Notes: a model not told the origin generated them from the letters alone. DNA of 64,000 bases from Paenibacillus harenae (GCF_030812415.1 NZ_JAUSST010000013.1:1-64000), one strand, 5' to 3'. Positions 33,450-44,207 are shown, numbered from the stretch's first letter. Numbers and translations are program-made.

Positions 33450-36400
33450 TTGGCAGGACAACTTGTTCAGTATGGTCGGCGAGCGCGCAGAAGCTACGCC
33501 CGAATCAACGAGGTGCTGGAAGTCCCGAACCTGATTGAAATCCAACAAAAATCGTATGAGAAGTTCTTGGACAGCGATTTGATTGAATTGTTTCAGGATA
33601 TTTCTCCGATTTCGGACTTTACGGGCAATCTATCGCTTGAGTTTATCGACTATAGCTTAGGCGAACCGAAATATTCGGTCGATGAATCAAAAGAGCGCGA
33701 CGTGACGTATGCAGCTCCTTTACGCGTTAAGGTACGGCTTTTCAATAAGGAGACCGGCGAAGTAAAGGAACAAGAAGTGTTCATGGGTGATTTCCCGCTT
33801 ATGACTGAGACAGGCACGTTTATTATTAACGGGGCCGAGCGGGTTATAGTCAGCCAATTGGTTCGCTCCCCGAGTGTGTACTTCAGCACGAAGGTTGATA
33901 AGAACGGGAAGAAGAACTACACGGCAACGGTTATTCCGAACCGTGGCGCTTGGCTGGAGCTCGAAACAGATGCCAAGGATATTGTTTACGTTCGTATTGA
34001 CCGGACCCGGAAAATTCCGGTAACGGTGCTTTTGCGCGCACTTGGTTTTGGCACAGACGCTGAGATTCTCGAGCTGCTAGGCCATGATGAGTATATTCGC
34101 AATACGCTAGACAAGGACAATACGGATTCCACGGAGAAAGCGCTGATCGAGATTTACGAGCGTCTTCGTCCGGGTGAGCCGCCGACTTTGGATAATGCGA
34201 AGAGCTTGCTTGTAGCTCGTTTCTTTGATCCAAAACGATATGACCTGGCCAATGTCGGCCGTTACAAAATAAACAAGAAGCTTCACATCAAAAATCGTTT
34301 GTTCAACCAGAAGCTCGCCGAGAATTTGGTTGATCCGACAACTGGCGAGATTATCGCTGAATCGGGACAAATGATCGACCGCCGCTTGCTTGACGAGATC
34401 CTTGAGAAGCTTGAGACCGATGTAGGCTTCAAAACGTATCACGTCGCTAACGGTGTGCTTGATGCTGATAGTATTCCGCTGCAAACGATCAGCGTATTCT
34501 CACCGATTGACGAGAACAAAGTCATTAAAGTAATCGCGAATGGCGTAATTGATAAATCCGTTAAGCATATTACGCCTGCGGACATCATTTCCTCCATTAA
34601 CTATTTCATTAACCTGCTTCACGGGGTTGGCAGCACGGACGATATCGATCATCTCGGTAACCGCCGTCTGCGTTCCGTAGGCGAATTGCTGCAGAACCAG
34701 TTCCGTATCGGTCTATCCCGTATGGAGCGCGTTGTGCGCGAAAGAATGTCGATTCAGGATGCGAATGCGATTACGCCTCAGGCGCTGATCAACATTCGTC
34801 CGGTAATCGCGTCGATCAAAGAGTTCTTCGGTTCCTCGCAGCTTTCACAGTTCATGGACCAAACGAATCCGCTTGCTGAATTGACGCATAAGCGCCGTCT
34901 GTCGGCACTCGGACCGGGCGGTTTGACGCGGGAACGCGCAGGCTTCGAAGTGCGTGACGTCCATCACTCTCATTATGGCCGTATGTGCCCGATTGAGACG
35001 CCTGAGGGACCGAACATCGGTTTGATCAACTCCTTGTCCTCGTTCGCCCGCATTAACGAGTACGGCTTCATCGAAGCTCCGTATCGTTGGGTGGATCCGA
35101 AGACCGGCGTTGTAACCGAACAAATTTCATATATGACTGCCGATGAGGAAGATAACTACGTTATCGCGCAAGCGAACGCGAAGCTGACGGATGAAGGTCA
35201 ATTTGCTGAAACGAATACAATTGTTCGTTACAACAAACAGGCCGACAACATCCTTACGATGCCTAGCGAACGCGTTGACTATATGGACGTATCGCCTAAG
35301 CAGGTAGTGTCGGTTGCTACTGCGCTCATTCCGTTCCTGGAGAACGATGACTCCAACCGCGCCCTGATGGGATCGAACATGCAACGTCAAGCCGTACCTC
35401 TTCTTATCCCGAAAGCACCGTTCGTCGGTACGGGTATGGAGCATAAGGCAGCGAAAGATTCGGGTGTTTGTATTGTTGCCAAATATGACGGAATTATCGA
35501 GCGTTCGTCGGCTAACGAAATTTGGCTGCGCCGCGTAGAGATGATTGACGGCAAACCGGTAACAGGAGACTTGGTTAAGCACAAGCTTCATAAGTTTATG
35601 CGTTCCAACCAAGGTACGTGCATCAATCAACGTCCGCTCGTACGCAAGGGCGACGTTATCAAGAAAGGCGATATTCTCGCTGACGGACCTTCTACGGAGC
35701 AAGGCGAATTGGCGCTTGGACGTAACGTAGTCGTCGCGTTCATGACGTGGGAAGGCTACAACTACGAGGATGCCATCTTGCTTAGCGAGAAGCTTGTGAA
35801 GGAAGACGTGTATACGTCCATTCACATTGAAGAATATGAGTCCGAAGCCCGTGATACGAAGCTGGGACCGGAAGAGATTACACGCGACATTCCGAATGTC
35901 GGCGAAGATGCGCTCCGCAACCTTGACGAGCGCGGTATTATCCGTGTTGGCGCTGAGATTAACGCAGGAGACATACTTGTCGGTAAAGTAACGCCTAAGG
36001 GCGTAACGGAGTTGACGGCCGAGGAAAGATTGCTTCACGCGATCTTCGGTGAAAAAGCGCGCGAGGTTCGCGATACATCGCTCCGCGTACCGCATGGTAC
36101 GGACGGTATCGTTGTAGACGTGAAAGTGTTCACGCGCGAGAACGGCGACGAACTGCCTCCAGGCGTTAACCAATTGGTTCGTGCTTATATCGCTCAGAAG
36201 CGTAAAATTTCCGAGGGCGATAAAATGGCCGGACGTCATGGTAACAAAGGGGTTATCGCCCGTATCATGCCGGAAGAGGATATGCCGTTCCTTCCGGACG
36301 GCACGCCTGTAGAAGTCGTGCTCAATCCGCTCGGCGTACCGTCGCGGATGAACATCGGTCAGGCGCTTGAGGTTCACCTTGGCATGGCTTGTAAGCATCT

Positions 36401-36998
36401 CGGCATTCATGCCGCAACGCCGGTATTCGACGGCGCGCGCGAGAATGACGTCTTCGATACGATGGAAGAAGCAGGCATGCAGCGTAACGGTAAGACTGTA
36501 CTTTATGACGGACGTACAGGCGAGAACTTCGAGCGTGAAGTTACCGTTGGCGTCATGTACATGATCAAGCTGGCGCATATGGTCGACGACAAAATCCATG
36601 CCCGTTCGACGGGTCCATACTCGCTCGTTACGCAACAGCCTCTCGGCGGTAAAGCGCAATTCGGCGGACAACGTTTCGGGGAGATGGAAGTATGGGCGCT
36701 TGAGGCATACGGCGCAGCATACACGCTCCAAGAAATTCTTACCGTCAAATCCGATGACGTGGTCGGCCGTGTGAAAACGTACGAATCGATCGTCAAAGGC
36801 GAGAATGTTCCTGAACCGGGCGTACCTGAATCGTTCAAAGTTTTGATCAAAGAGCTTCAAAGCTTGGGTATGGACGTTAAGATCCTGAGCGAGAATGAAG
36901 AAGAGATCGAAATGAAGGAAATGGACGACGAGGACGAGAACACGGGCGATAAGCTCAATCTTAATCTAGAAGGCACAGAAGTCGGCGCAGCAGAATAA
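33450..36998 (+). CDS. rpoB: RNA polymerase beta subunit
   Basis: A 1182-residue core enzyme subunit. Start TTG 33450 gives LAGQLVQYGRR, which aligns with the B. subtilis N terminus; an in-frame ATG at 33432 overlaps the ribosome binding region GGGGTGAGG. The rifampicin pocket near residues 460-490 is wild-type-like (SSQLSQFMDQTNPLAELTHK, then RRLSALGPGG), so sensitivity is predicted. The C-terminal GGKAQFGGQRFGEMEVWAL clamp region is intact, followed by an acidic tail typical of Gram-positives. Confidence 0.98.
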   Translation: MAGQLVQYGRRARRSYARINEVLEVPNLIEIQQKSYEKFLDSDLIELFQDISPISDFTGNLSLEFIDYSLGEPKYSVDESKERDVTYAAPLRVKVRLFNKETGEVKEQEVFMGDFPLMTETGTFIINGAERVIVSQLVRSPSVYFSTKVDKNGKKNYTATVIPNRGAWLELETDAKDIVYVRIDRTRKIPVTVLLRALGFGTDAEILELLGHDEYIRNTLDKDNTDSTEKALIEIYERLRPGEPPTLDNAKSLLVARFFDPKRYDLANVGRYKINKKLHIKNRLFNQKLAENLVDPTTGEIIAESGQMIDRRLLDEILEKLETDVGFKTYHVANGVLDADSIPLQTISVFSPIDENKVIKVIANGVIDKSVKHITPADIISSINYFINLLHGVGSTDDIDHLGNRRLRSVGELLQNQFRIGLSRMERVVRERMSIQDANAITPQALINIRPVIASIKEFFGSSQLSQFMDQTNPLAELTHKRRLSALGPGGLTRERAGFEVRDVHHSHYGRMCPIETPEGPNIGLINSLSSFARINEYGFIEAPYRWVDPKTGVVTEQISYMTADEEDNYVIAQANAKLTDEGQFAETNTIVRYNKQADNILTMPSERVDYMDVSPKQVVSVATALIPFLENDDSNRALMGSNMQRQAVPLLIPKAPFVGTGMEHKAAKDSGVCIVAKYDGIIERSSANEIWLRRVEMIDGKPVTGDLVKHKLHKFMRSNQGTCINQRPLVRKGDVIKKGDILADGPSTEQGELALGRNVVVAFMTWEGYNYEDAILLSEKLVKEDVYTSIHIEEYESEARDTKLGPEEITRDIPNVGEDALRNLDERGIIRVGAEINAGDILVGKVTPKGVTELTAEERLLHAIFGEKAREVRDTSLRVPHGTDGIVVDVKVFTRENGDELPPGVNQLVRAYIAQKRKISEGDKMAGRHGNKGVIARIMPEEDMPFLPDGTPVEVVLNPLGVPSRMNIGQALEVHLGMACKHLGIHAATPVFDGARENDVFDTMEEAGMQRNGKTVLYDGRTGENFEREVTVGVMYMIKLAHMVDDKIHARSTGPYSLVTQQPLGGKAQFGGQRFGEMEVWALEAYGAAYTLQEILTVKSDDVVGRVKTYESIVKGENVPEPGVPESFKVLIKELQSLGMDVKILSENEEEIEMKEMDDEDENTGDKLNLNLEGTEVGAAE

Positions 36999-37008
36999 GC
37001 AATCGGCG

Positions 37009-37043
37009 GAATTCCGGGAAGCGTCACGCGCTCCTCGGAATTC
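37009..37043 (+). other. Stem-loop between rpoB and rpoC
   Basis: GAATTCCG (37009-37016) pairs with CGGAATTC (37036-37043) around a GC-rich loop. No T tract; probably an mRNA feature of the rpoBC transcript. Confidence 0.4.
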
Positions 37044-37094
37044 GGCAGTTTACGCATTAAGACATAGTTATAGATGACGAAGGAGGGTTGCTCC

Positions 37095-40000
37095 TTGTTG
37101 GACGTGAACAACTTCGAGTATATGAAAATCGGTCTGGCATCGCCTGACAAAATTCGCTCGTGGTCCCGCGGAGAAGTTAAGAAACCGGAGACAATCAACT
37201 ATAGGACTTTAAAACCGGAGAAGGAAGGACTCTTCTGCGAAAAAATCTTTGGACCTACTAAGGACTGGGAATGTCATTGCGGCAAATACAAACGCGTTCG
37301 TTACAAAGGCGTTGTCTGCGACCGCTGCGGCGTCGAAGTTACTCGCGCGAAAGTTCGCCGTGAGCGTATGGGACATATCGAGCTTGCAGCTCCTGTATCC
37401 CATATCTGGTATTTCAAAGGTATTCCAAGCCGTATGGGCCTTGCGCTTGATATGTCCCCTCGTTCCCTTGAGGAGATCATTTATTTCGCGTCTTACGTTG
37501 TTACCGACCCAGGCGAAACACCGCTTGAGAAGAAACAACTGTTGTCCGAGAAAGAATACCGCAGCTATCGCGAGAAGTACGGTTTTGGCTTCCATGCAGG
37601 GATGGGCGCTGAGGCGGTTAAGAAACTTCTTCAAGATATCGACATTGATAAAGAGCTTGAGCAATTGAGGGAAGAGCTGCGTACGGCTCAAGGGCAACGC
37701 CGTAACCGTGCGATCAAGCGTCTTGAAGTTGTAGAAGCATTCCGCAATTCCGGCAATGAGCCGGAGTGGATGATCCTGGATGTGCTTCCGGTCATTCCTC
37801 CCGAGCTTCGCCCAATGGTACAGCTCGACGGCGGCCGTTTCGCAACGTCCGACCTTAACGATCTGTATCGCCGTGTGATTAACCGGAACAACCGTCTGAA
37901 GCGTCTGCTTGATCTTGGCGCACCGGACATTATCGTACAAAACGAGAAGCGTATGCTTCAAGAAGCCGTTGACGCCTTGATCGATAACGGTCGTCGCGGC
38001 CGTCCGGTTACAGGACCGGGCAACCGTCCTTTAAAATCGCTCAGCCACATGCTCAAAGGTAAGCAAGGACGTTTCCGCCAGAACTTGCTCGGTAAACGGG
38101 TTGACTATTCCGGTCGTTCCGTTATCGTCGTAGGTCCTAACCTGAAGATGTTCCAGTGCGGCCTTCCGAAGGAAATGGCGCTTGAGCTATTCAAGCCGTT
38201 CGTCATGAAGGAGCTCGTCAACAAAGGGCTCGCTCATAACATTAAGAGCGCGAAGCGCAAAGTTGAACGCGTAAGCCCTGAAGTATGGGACGTTCTTGAA
38301 GAAGTCATCAAGGAGCATCCGGTATTGCTTAACCGTGCCCCGACGCTTCACCGTCTCGGTATTCAAGCGTTCGAGCCTATCTTGGTTGAAGGTAAAGCCA
38401 TTAAACTGCACCCGCTCGTATGTACGGCTTACAACGCTGACTTCGACGGCGACCAAATGGCCGTTCACGTGCCGTTGTCCGCTGAAGCGCAAGCGGAAGC
38501 TCGCCTTCTTATGCTTGCATCGGGCAACATCTTGAACCCTAAGGACGGTAAGCCAGTCGTTACGCCATCGCAGGATATGGTTCTCGGCAGCTACTATCTG
38601 ACTATGGACAACAAAGAGTCCAAAGGCAGCGGTTCGGTATTCGGCACGATTAACGAGGCAATTTCCGCTTATCAGCGCGGTATTGTATCGTTGCATGCGC
38701 GTATCTTCATTCCGGTTCGCGTTTTGAAGAAAGTTAATTTCACCGAGCAACAGCAAAATTCGTTGCTAGTCACGACGGTTGGTAAGGTTATCTTCAACGA
38801 GATTTTCCCTGAAGATTTCCCTTACATCAACGAAGCGACGAAGACGAACCTGCTTCAAGGCACGCCGGATAAATATTTCGTATACGAAAAAGGCGCCGAC
38901 CTTGTTAAGTTTGCCGAAGAATTGACCACGCCGGGTGCGGTAGGCAAAGACTATCTTGCGCTTGTTATCGCGGAATGCTTCCGTCAATACCACACAACGC
39001 TTACGGCTGTCATTCTCGACCGCATTAAGCAGCTCGGTTTCACTTATTCGACGAAGGCTGGTATTACGATCGGCGTATCCGACGTTATCATCCCGCAAGA
39101 AAAAATAGAAATCATGAAACGTTCCGACGAGAAGGTCGCAACCGTCATGAATCAATACCGTCGCGGTTTGATTACGAACGAAGAGCGTTATGACCGTATC
39201 ATCACCATTTGGAGCGCGTGTAAAGACGAAATTACCGAAGTTCTCATGAAATCGATGGATCGTTACAACAACATCATGCTCATGGTGGATTCGAAAGCAC
39301 GGGGCAACAAATCGCAGATTACTCAGCTTGGCGGTATGCGAGGTCTGATGGCCAACCCATCCGGTCGTATCATCGAGTTGCCAATCAAATCGAACTTCCG
39401 TGAAGGCCTTACCGTCCTCGAGTACTTCATCTCGACGCATGGTGCGCGTAAAGGTCTGGCGGATACAGCGCTTCGTACGGCCGACTCGGGGTACTTGACC
39501 CGCCGTCTGGTTGACGTTGCGCAAGACGTTATCGTTCGCGAGGATGATTGCGGTACGGATAAAGGCTTCACCGTCAGCAAGATTCAAGACGGTAAAGAGG
39601 TTATCGAGGATCTGTACGACCGTATTGAAGGACGCTACTCCTTCGAGACTGTTCGTCATCCGAAGACTGGCGAGATTATCGTTAACCGCAGCGAGCTGAT
39701 CGATTCGAACAAAGCGGATGCGATCATCGATGCAGGTGTCGAGAAACTGCAGATTCGTTCTGTGCTCAGCTGCCGTGCGCGTCATGGCGTATGTAAAGTG
39801 TGCTACGGCCGTAACCTGGCAACTGGTAAGCATGTAGAGATTGGTGAGGCGGTAGGTATTATCGCAGCGCAATCGATCGGCGAACCAGGAACACAGCTCA
39901 CAATGCGTACGTTCCATACGGGCGGTGTTGCCGGCGATGACATCACGCAAGGTTTGCCGCGTATTCAAGAGTTGTTTGAAGCGCGTAATCCGAAAGGTCA

Positions 40001-40721
40001 AGCGATCATTTCGGAACTTGACGGAGTCATCAAGGAAATCCGTGAAGCGAAGGATCGTCGCGAAATCGAGGTTCAAGGCGAAGCGGAAACGAAGGTATAC
40101 GCTGTTACTTACGGATCGCGTATCCGCGTAACGGAAGGCCAGCATATCGAGGCGGGAGATGAACTGACAGACGGTTCCATCGACCCTAAAGACATGCTGC
40201 GCATCAAAGGCATCCGTGGCGTTCAGAACTACATTTTGCAAGAAGTACAACGCGTTTACCGGAACCAAGGGGTAGAAATTAATGACAAGCACGTTGAAGT
40301 CATGATTAAGCAAATGCTCCGTAAAATCCGTATCGTAGACGCTGGGAATACAACTCTTCTGCCAGGTGCGTTCGTCGACATTCATGAATATGAATCGCAG
40401 AACCGCGACGCGATCTTCGCTGGTAACGAGCCTGCTGTCGCTAAACCGGTATTGCTCGGTATTACGAAGGCTTCGCTTGAGACGGATTCGTTCTTGTCGG
40501 CCGCATCTTTCCAAGAAACGACACGCGTATTGACCGACGCTGCCATTAAAGGCAAAGTCGACCAATTGCTCGGGTTGAAGGAAAACGTTATTATCGGCAA
40601 GCTGATCCCGGCTGGTACCGGTATGCAGCGTTACCGAAATATCCATTTCGTAGGCATGGAAGATGAAGAAGGCAATGCAATAGTTCAGGAAGAAGCTACG
40701 GAAGCCGTAGCTATCGAATAG
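37095..40721 (+). CDS. rpoC: RNA polymerase beta' subunit
   Basis: A 1208-residue core subunit. Visible parts are the N-terminal zinc ribbon (CHCGKYKRVRYKGVVCDRC), the active-site NADFDGDQMA near residue 446 that holds the catalytic Mg, the second zinc site (CRARHGVCKVCYG), and the trigger-loop region EPGTQLTMRTFHTGG. Start TTG 37095 (LLDVNNFEYM) is eight bases behind AAGGAGGG; an ATG at 37074 precedes the ribosome binding site and is rejected. It ends with an acidic tail. Confidence 0.98.
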   Translation: MLDVNNFEYMKIGLASPDKIRSWSRGEVKKPETINYRTLKPEKEGLFCEKIFGPTKDWECHCGKYKRVRYKGVVCDRCGVEVTRAKVRRERMGHIELAAPVSHIWYFKGIPSRMGLALDMSPRSLEEIIYFASYVVTDPGETPLEKKQLLSEKEYRSYREKYGFGFHAGMGAEAVKKLLQDIDIDKELEQLREELRTAQGQRRNRAIKRLEVVEAFRNSGNEPEWMILDVLPVIPPELRPMVQLDGGRFATSDLNDLYRRVINRNNRLKRLLDLGAPDIIVQNEKRMLQEAVDALIDNGRRGRPVTGPGNRPLKSLSHMLKGKQGRFRQNLLGKRVDYSGRSVIVVGPNLKMFQCGLPKEMALELFKPFVMKELVNKGLAHNIKSAKRKVERVSPEVWDVLEEVIKEHPVLLNRAPTLHRLGIQAFEPILVEGKAIKLHPLVCTAYNADFDGDQMAVHVPLSAEAQAEARLLMLASGNILNPKDGKPVVTPSQDMVLGSYYLTMDNKESKGSGSVFGTINEAISAYQRGIVSLHARIFIPVRVLKKVNFTEQQQNSLLVTTVGKVIFNEIFPEDFPYINEATKTNLLQGTPDKYFVYEKGADLVKFAEELTTPGAVGKDYLALVIAECFRQYHTTLTAVILDRIKQLGFTYSTKAGITIGVSDVIIPQEKIEIMKRSDEKVATVMNQYRRGLITNEERYDRIITIWSACKDEITEVLMKSMDRYNNIMLMVDSKARGNKSQITQLGGMRGLMANPSGRIIELPIKSNFREGLTVLEYFISTHGARKGLADTALRTADSGYLTRRLVDVAQDVIVREDDCGTDKGFTVSKIQDGKEVIEDLYDRIEGRYSFETVRHPKTGEIIVNRSELIDSNKADAIIDAGVEKLQIRSVLSCRARHGVCKVCYGRNLATGKHVEIGEAVGIIAAQSIGEPGTQLTMRTFHTGGVAGDDITQGLPRIQELFEARNPKGQAIISELDGVIKEIREAKDRREIEVQGEAETKVYAVTYGSRIRVTEGQHIEAGDELTDGSIDPKDMLRIKGIRGVQNYILQEVQRVYRNQGVEINDKHVEVMIKQMLRKIRIVDAGNTTLLPGAFVDIHEYESQNRDAIFAGNEPAVAKPVLLGITKASLETDSFLSAASFQETTRVLTDAAIKGKVDQLLGLKENVIIGKLIPAGTGMQRYRNIHFVGMEDEEGNAIVQEEATEAVAIE

Positions 40722-41140
40722 ATGACCGTCTATTGGTCTAGCAGTCAGTAGACCTTGAAAGAAGTGATACATGCACCCGTTAGCATAATGCTAGCGGGCT
40801 GCGTGGATCGCTTTTTCTTTTGAACTAATGTAGTAAATGTTGTATAGGGTTAATCAATATTTCGGTAGCGTTCATGGATAATCCTTGATCTAGAGGAAGG
40901 TGTTGGATGATGCTGAGTGCTCTATTTGTACGGTAGACGAGATAATCTTATAGGGATTTTTATTTTCAGAGGATATCACTTGACATGTGCATAGTATAGA
41001 TGCTAATATGTCGAAGTGTGCCTAATGACTAGGAATTAGTAATCCGCATGTTCATTAATGATCCGCCTGGATCTGTGGGCTTAAATGAGGTAAAATGTCT
41101 ACCGTACTAAAGACATTGATATAGGGAAGGGGGTGGCAAC
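40722..41140 (+). promoter_or_regulatory. Gap between rpoC and rpsL with hairpin and str-operon promoter
   Basis: A stem CCCGTTAGCA/TGCTAGCGGG lies at 40776-40798, with a T-rich stretch at 40812, possibly the rpoBC terminator. A good sigma-A promoter follows: TTGACA (40980-40985), an 18-bp spacer and TAATAT (41004-41009). In Bacillus this interval holds the L7Ae-like gene rplGB; reading all frames I find no such protein, only a nine-codon frame at 40908 behind AGAGGAAGG. Confidence 0.65.
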
Positions 41141-41563
41141 ATGCCAACAATTAACCAGCTAGTCCGTAAAGGACGCCAAGCGAAAGTCGTTAAATCGAAA
41201 TCGCCAGCATTGCAAAAAGGTTTCAACGCTTTGAAACGTGAAGCTACTGACATCAGCGCTCCTCAAAAACGCGGTGTGTGCACTCGTGTAGGTACAATGA
41301 CTCCGAAGAAACCGAACTCCGCACTTCGTAAATATGCCCGTGTTCGTCTGACGAACCGTGTAGAGGTTACGGCGTACATTCCGGGTATCGGACATAACCT
41401 GCAAGAGCACAGCGTTGTATTGATTCGTGGCGGACGGGTAAAAGACCTTCCAGGTGTACGTTACCATATCGTTCGTGGCGCTCTTGATACTGCAGGCGTT
41501 AACAACCGGAATCAATCCCGTTCGAAATACGGAACAAAACGTCCTAAAGTTAAAAAATCGTAA
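41141..41563 (+). CDS. rpsL: Ribosomal protein uS12
   Basis: A 140-residue decoding-centre protein. TPKKPNSALRKYARVRL carries the lysine whose change gives streptomycin resistance, and VKDLPGVRYHIVRG the second hot spot; both are wild type here. AAGGGGGTGG precedes the ATG. It heads the str operon rpsL-rpsG-fusA-tuf behind the promoter at 40980. Confidence 0.97.
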   Translation: MPTINQLVRKGRQAKVVKSKSPALQKGFNALKREATDISAPQKRGVCTRVGTMTPKKPNSALRKYARVRLTNRVEVTAYIPGIGHNLQEHSVVLIRGGRVKDLPGVRYHIVRGALDTAGVNNRNQSRSKYGTKRPKVKKS

Positions 41564-41628
41564 GAATAACTCTATTGAGTTAATAACAAGCTAGAACAAG
41601 CGACTATAAGAAGAAAGGGGGACTTTAC

Positions 41629-42099
41629 ATGCCACGCAAAGGTCCTGTAACGAAGCGCGATGTGCTTCCAGATCCGATTTATAACAGCAAGCTGGTAACG
41701 CGCCTAATCAACCGTATTATGCTTGACGGTAAAAGAGGCGTAGCAGCAACGCTGCTATACGATGCTTTCAAATTGATTCAAGAACGCTCGGGTAAAGATC
41801 CGATGGAGGTTTTTGAAACAGCTTTGAAAAACATTATGCCGGTTCTTGAGGTTAAAGCTCGCCGTGTAGGCGGCGCTAACTATCAAGTGCCTATCGAAGT
41901 TAAACCAGAGCGCCGTACGGCACTTGGTCTCCGTTGGCTCGTGAACTACTCACGTAACCGCGGCGAGAAAACGATGGAAGAGCGTCTAGCTGCTGAAATC
42001 CTGGATGCTTCGAACAACACTGGCGCTTCTGTTAAGAAACGCGAAGATACGCACAAAATGGCTGAAGCAAACAAAGCGTTTGCTCACTACCGCTGGTAG
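41629..42099 (+). CDS. rpsG: Ribosomal protein uS7
   Basis: A 156-residue primary assembly protein of the 30S head, near the E site. It starts MPRKGPVTKRDVLPDPIYNS and contains the beta-hairpin segment ARRVGGANYQVPIEV that contacts mRNA and tRNA. AGAAAGGGGG precedes the start. In enterobacteria S7 is the repressor of the str operon; no homologous site is assigned here. Confidence 0.97.
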   Translation: MPRKGPVTKRDVLPDPIYNSKLVTRLINRIMLDGKRGVAATLLYDAFKLIQERSGKDPMEVFETALKNIMPVLEVKARRVGGANYQVPIEVKPERRTALGLRWLVNYSRNRGEKTMEERLAAEILDASNNTGASVKKREDTHKMAEANKAFAHYRW

Positions 42100-42128
42100 A
42101 ATCTTAACAATCGAGAGGAGACCATTTT

Positions 42129-44207
42129 ATGTCAAGAGAGTTCTCCTTGAATAATACGCGCAATATCGGGATCATGGCGCATATTGATGCTGGTAAAACG
42201 ACTACTACAGAACGGATCTTGTTCTTCACGGGCCGTACTCACAAAATCGGTGAGGTGCACGAAGGTGCAGCTACGATGGACTGGATGGAACAAGAACAAG
42301 AACGCGGTATTACGATTACGTCTGCCGCGACAACCGCTCAATGGAACGGTCACCGCATCAATATTATCGACACCCCGGGACACGTTGACTTCACAGTTGA
42401 AGTTGAACGTTCCCTGCGCGTATTGGACGGGGCTGTTGGGGTTTTCAGTGCGAAAGAGGGCGTTGAGCCACAGTCTGAAACCGTATGGCGTCAGGCTGAC
42501 CGTTACCATGTACCACGTATCGCTTACGTCAATAAGATGGACATCATTGGCGCAGACTTCCTGAATGTTATTAAAGACATGCGTGAGCGTCTGCAAGCTA
42601 ATGCGGTTGCGATTCAAATACCGATCGGCGCCGAGAATGATTTTGTTGGCGTTATCGATATTATTGAACGCGTAGCATATAAGTACAAGGATGATACAGG
42701 TAAAGATCCTATTCAAGTTGAGATTCCTGCTGAGTACGGCGACCAAGTCGAAGAGCTTCGTACGGAATTGATTGAAAAGGTTGCGGAACTGGACGAAGAA
42801 TTAACAATGAAATATTTGGAAGGTGAAGAACTCACTATTCCAGAAATTAAAGCAGCGCTCCGTAAAGGCGTATGCGAGGTTAAAATCTTCCCAGTAATCG
42901 TTGGATCTTCATACCGCAATAAAGGCGTTCAATTGATGTTGGATGCAGTTGTTGACTATCTTCCATCCCCACTCGATGTACCAGCAATCAAAGGTACGCT
43001 CGAGGATGGAGAAGAAGGTTCGCGACCGTCGTCTGATACAGAGCCGTTCTCGGCTTTGGCATTCAAGATCATGACGGACCCTTATGTTGGTAGATTGACG
43101 TTCTTCCGTGTGTATTCGGGCGTACTGAAATCCGGTTCGTATGTTCTTAATTCAACTAAGGGCAAACGTGAACGGATTGGACGTATTCTTCAAATGCATG
43201 CGAACTCTCGTCAAGAGATTTCGGAAGTGTATTCCGGCGATATCGCCGCAGCCGTTGGTCTTAAAGACACAACGACTGGCGACACACTTTGCGATGAGAA
43301 GAGCATCATCGTTCTTGAGTCGATGAACTTCCCAGAACCAGTTATCTCGGTTGCTATCGAACCAAAAACGAAAGCCGACCAAGATAAACTCGGTATTGCG
43401 ATTTCCAAGCTTGCTGAGGAAGATCCTACTTTCCGCGCACATACGGACGAAGAAACAAACCAAACGATTATTTCCGGTATGGGTGAGCTTCACCTTGAAA
43501 TTCTCGTTGACCGTATGTTCCGCGAATTCAAAGTCGAGACAAACGTTGGTAAACCACAAGTTGCTTACCGTGAGACGTTCCGTCAGGCTGCGAAGGTTGA
43601 AGGCAAGTTCGTTCGTCAATCCGGTGGTAAAGGTCAATTCGGACATTGTTGGGTTGAGTTTTCACCACTTGAGCCAGGTACAGGCTTTATATTCGAAAAC
43701 AAAACAGTCGGCGGTTCGATTCCACGTGAATTTATCGCTCCTATCCAGGCTGGTATTGAAGAGTCGATGAAGAACGGCGTAGTAGCCGGCTTCCCGCTCG
43801 TAGATGTCAAAGCTGTTGTTGTTGACGGATCCTATCATGATGTCGATTCCTCCGAGATGGCGTTTAAAATTGCAGGTTCGATGGCGCTTAAAGCTGCCAA
43901 AGAAAAATGTAAGCCAGTATTGCTCGAGCCAATCATGAAGGTTGAAGTTACTGTTCCTGAAGAGTACATGGGCGATGTTATGGGTATGCTTAACTCCCGT
44001 CGCGGTCGTATCGAAGGTATGGATTCGCGCGCAGGCGCGCAAATCATCCGTGCTAAGGTGCCTCTCTCCGAGATGTTTGGTTACTCCACAACACTTCGTT
44101 CCGGTACACAAGGACGCGGCGTATTCTCGATGGAGCTTTCTCACTATGAAGAAGTTCCTAAGTCGATCGCTGAAGAAATCATTTCCAAACACAAAGGCGG
44201 AGAGTAA
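42129..44207 (+). CDS. fusA: Elongation factor G
   Basis: A 692-residue translocation GTPase of five domains. G motifs: AHIDAGKTTTTERIL (P-loop), DTPGHVDFTVEVERSLRV (switch II) and NKMD. Domain IV with FIAPIQAGIEESMKNGVVAG mimics the tRNA anticodon arm. Length fits EF-G1, the housekeeping form. GAGAGGAG precedes the ATG, 29 bp behind rpsG. Confidence 0.98.
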   Translation: MSREFSLNNTRNIGIMAHIDAGKTTTTERILFFTGRTHKIGEVHEGAATMDWMEQEQERGITITSAATTAQWNGHRINIIDTPGHVDFTVEVERSLRVLDGAVGVFSAKEGVEPQSETVWRQADRYHVPRIAYVNKMDIIGADFLNVIKDMRERLQANAVAIQIPIGAENDFVGVIDIIERVAYKYKDDTGKDPIQVEIPAEYGDQVEELRTELIEKVAELDEELTMKYLEGEELTIPEIKAALRKGVCEVKIFPVIVGSSYRNKGVQLMLDAVVDYLPSPLDVPAIKGTLEDGEEGSRPSSDTEPFSALAFKIMTDPYVGRLTFFRVYSGVLKSGSYVLNSTKGKRERIGRILQMHANSRQEISEVYSGDIAAAVGLKDTTTGDTLCDEKSIIVLESMNFPEPVISVAIEPKTKADQDKLGIAISKLAEEDPTFRAHTDEETNQTIISGMGELHLEILVDRMFREFKVETNVGKPQVAYRETFRQAAKVEGKFVRQSGGKGQFGHCWVEFSPLEPGTGFIFENKTVGGSIPREFIAPIQAGIEESMKNGVVAGFPLVDVKAVVVDGSYHDVDSSEMAFKIAGSMALKAAKEKCKPVLLEPIMKVEVTVPEEYMGDVMGMLNSRRGRIEGMDSRAGAQIIRAKVPLSEMFGYSTTLRSGTQGRGVFSMELSHYEEVPKSIAEEIISKHKGGE

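Noticed and set aside
38766..40772. Open frame of 668 codons opposite to rpoC, and 577 codons opposite to rpoB (35127-36860)
   Set aside because: Shadow frames caused by codon bias in rpoB and rpoC; no ribosome binding sites or recognisable motifs.
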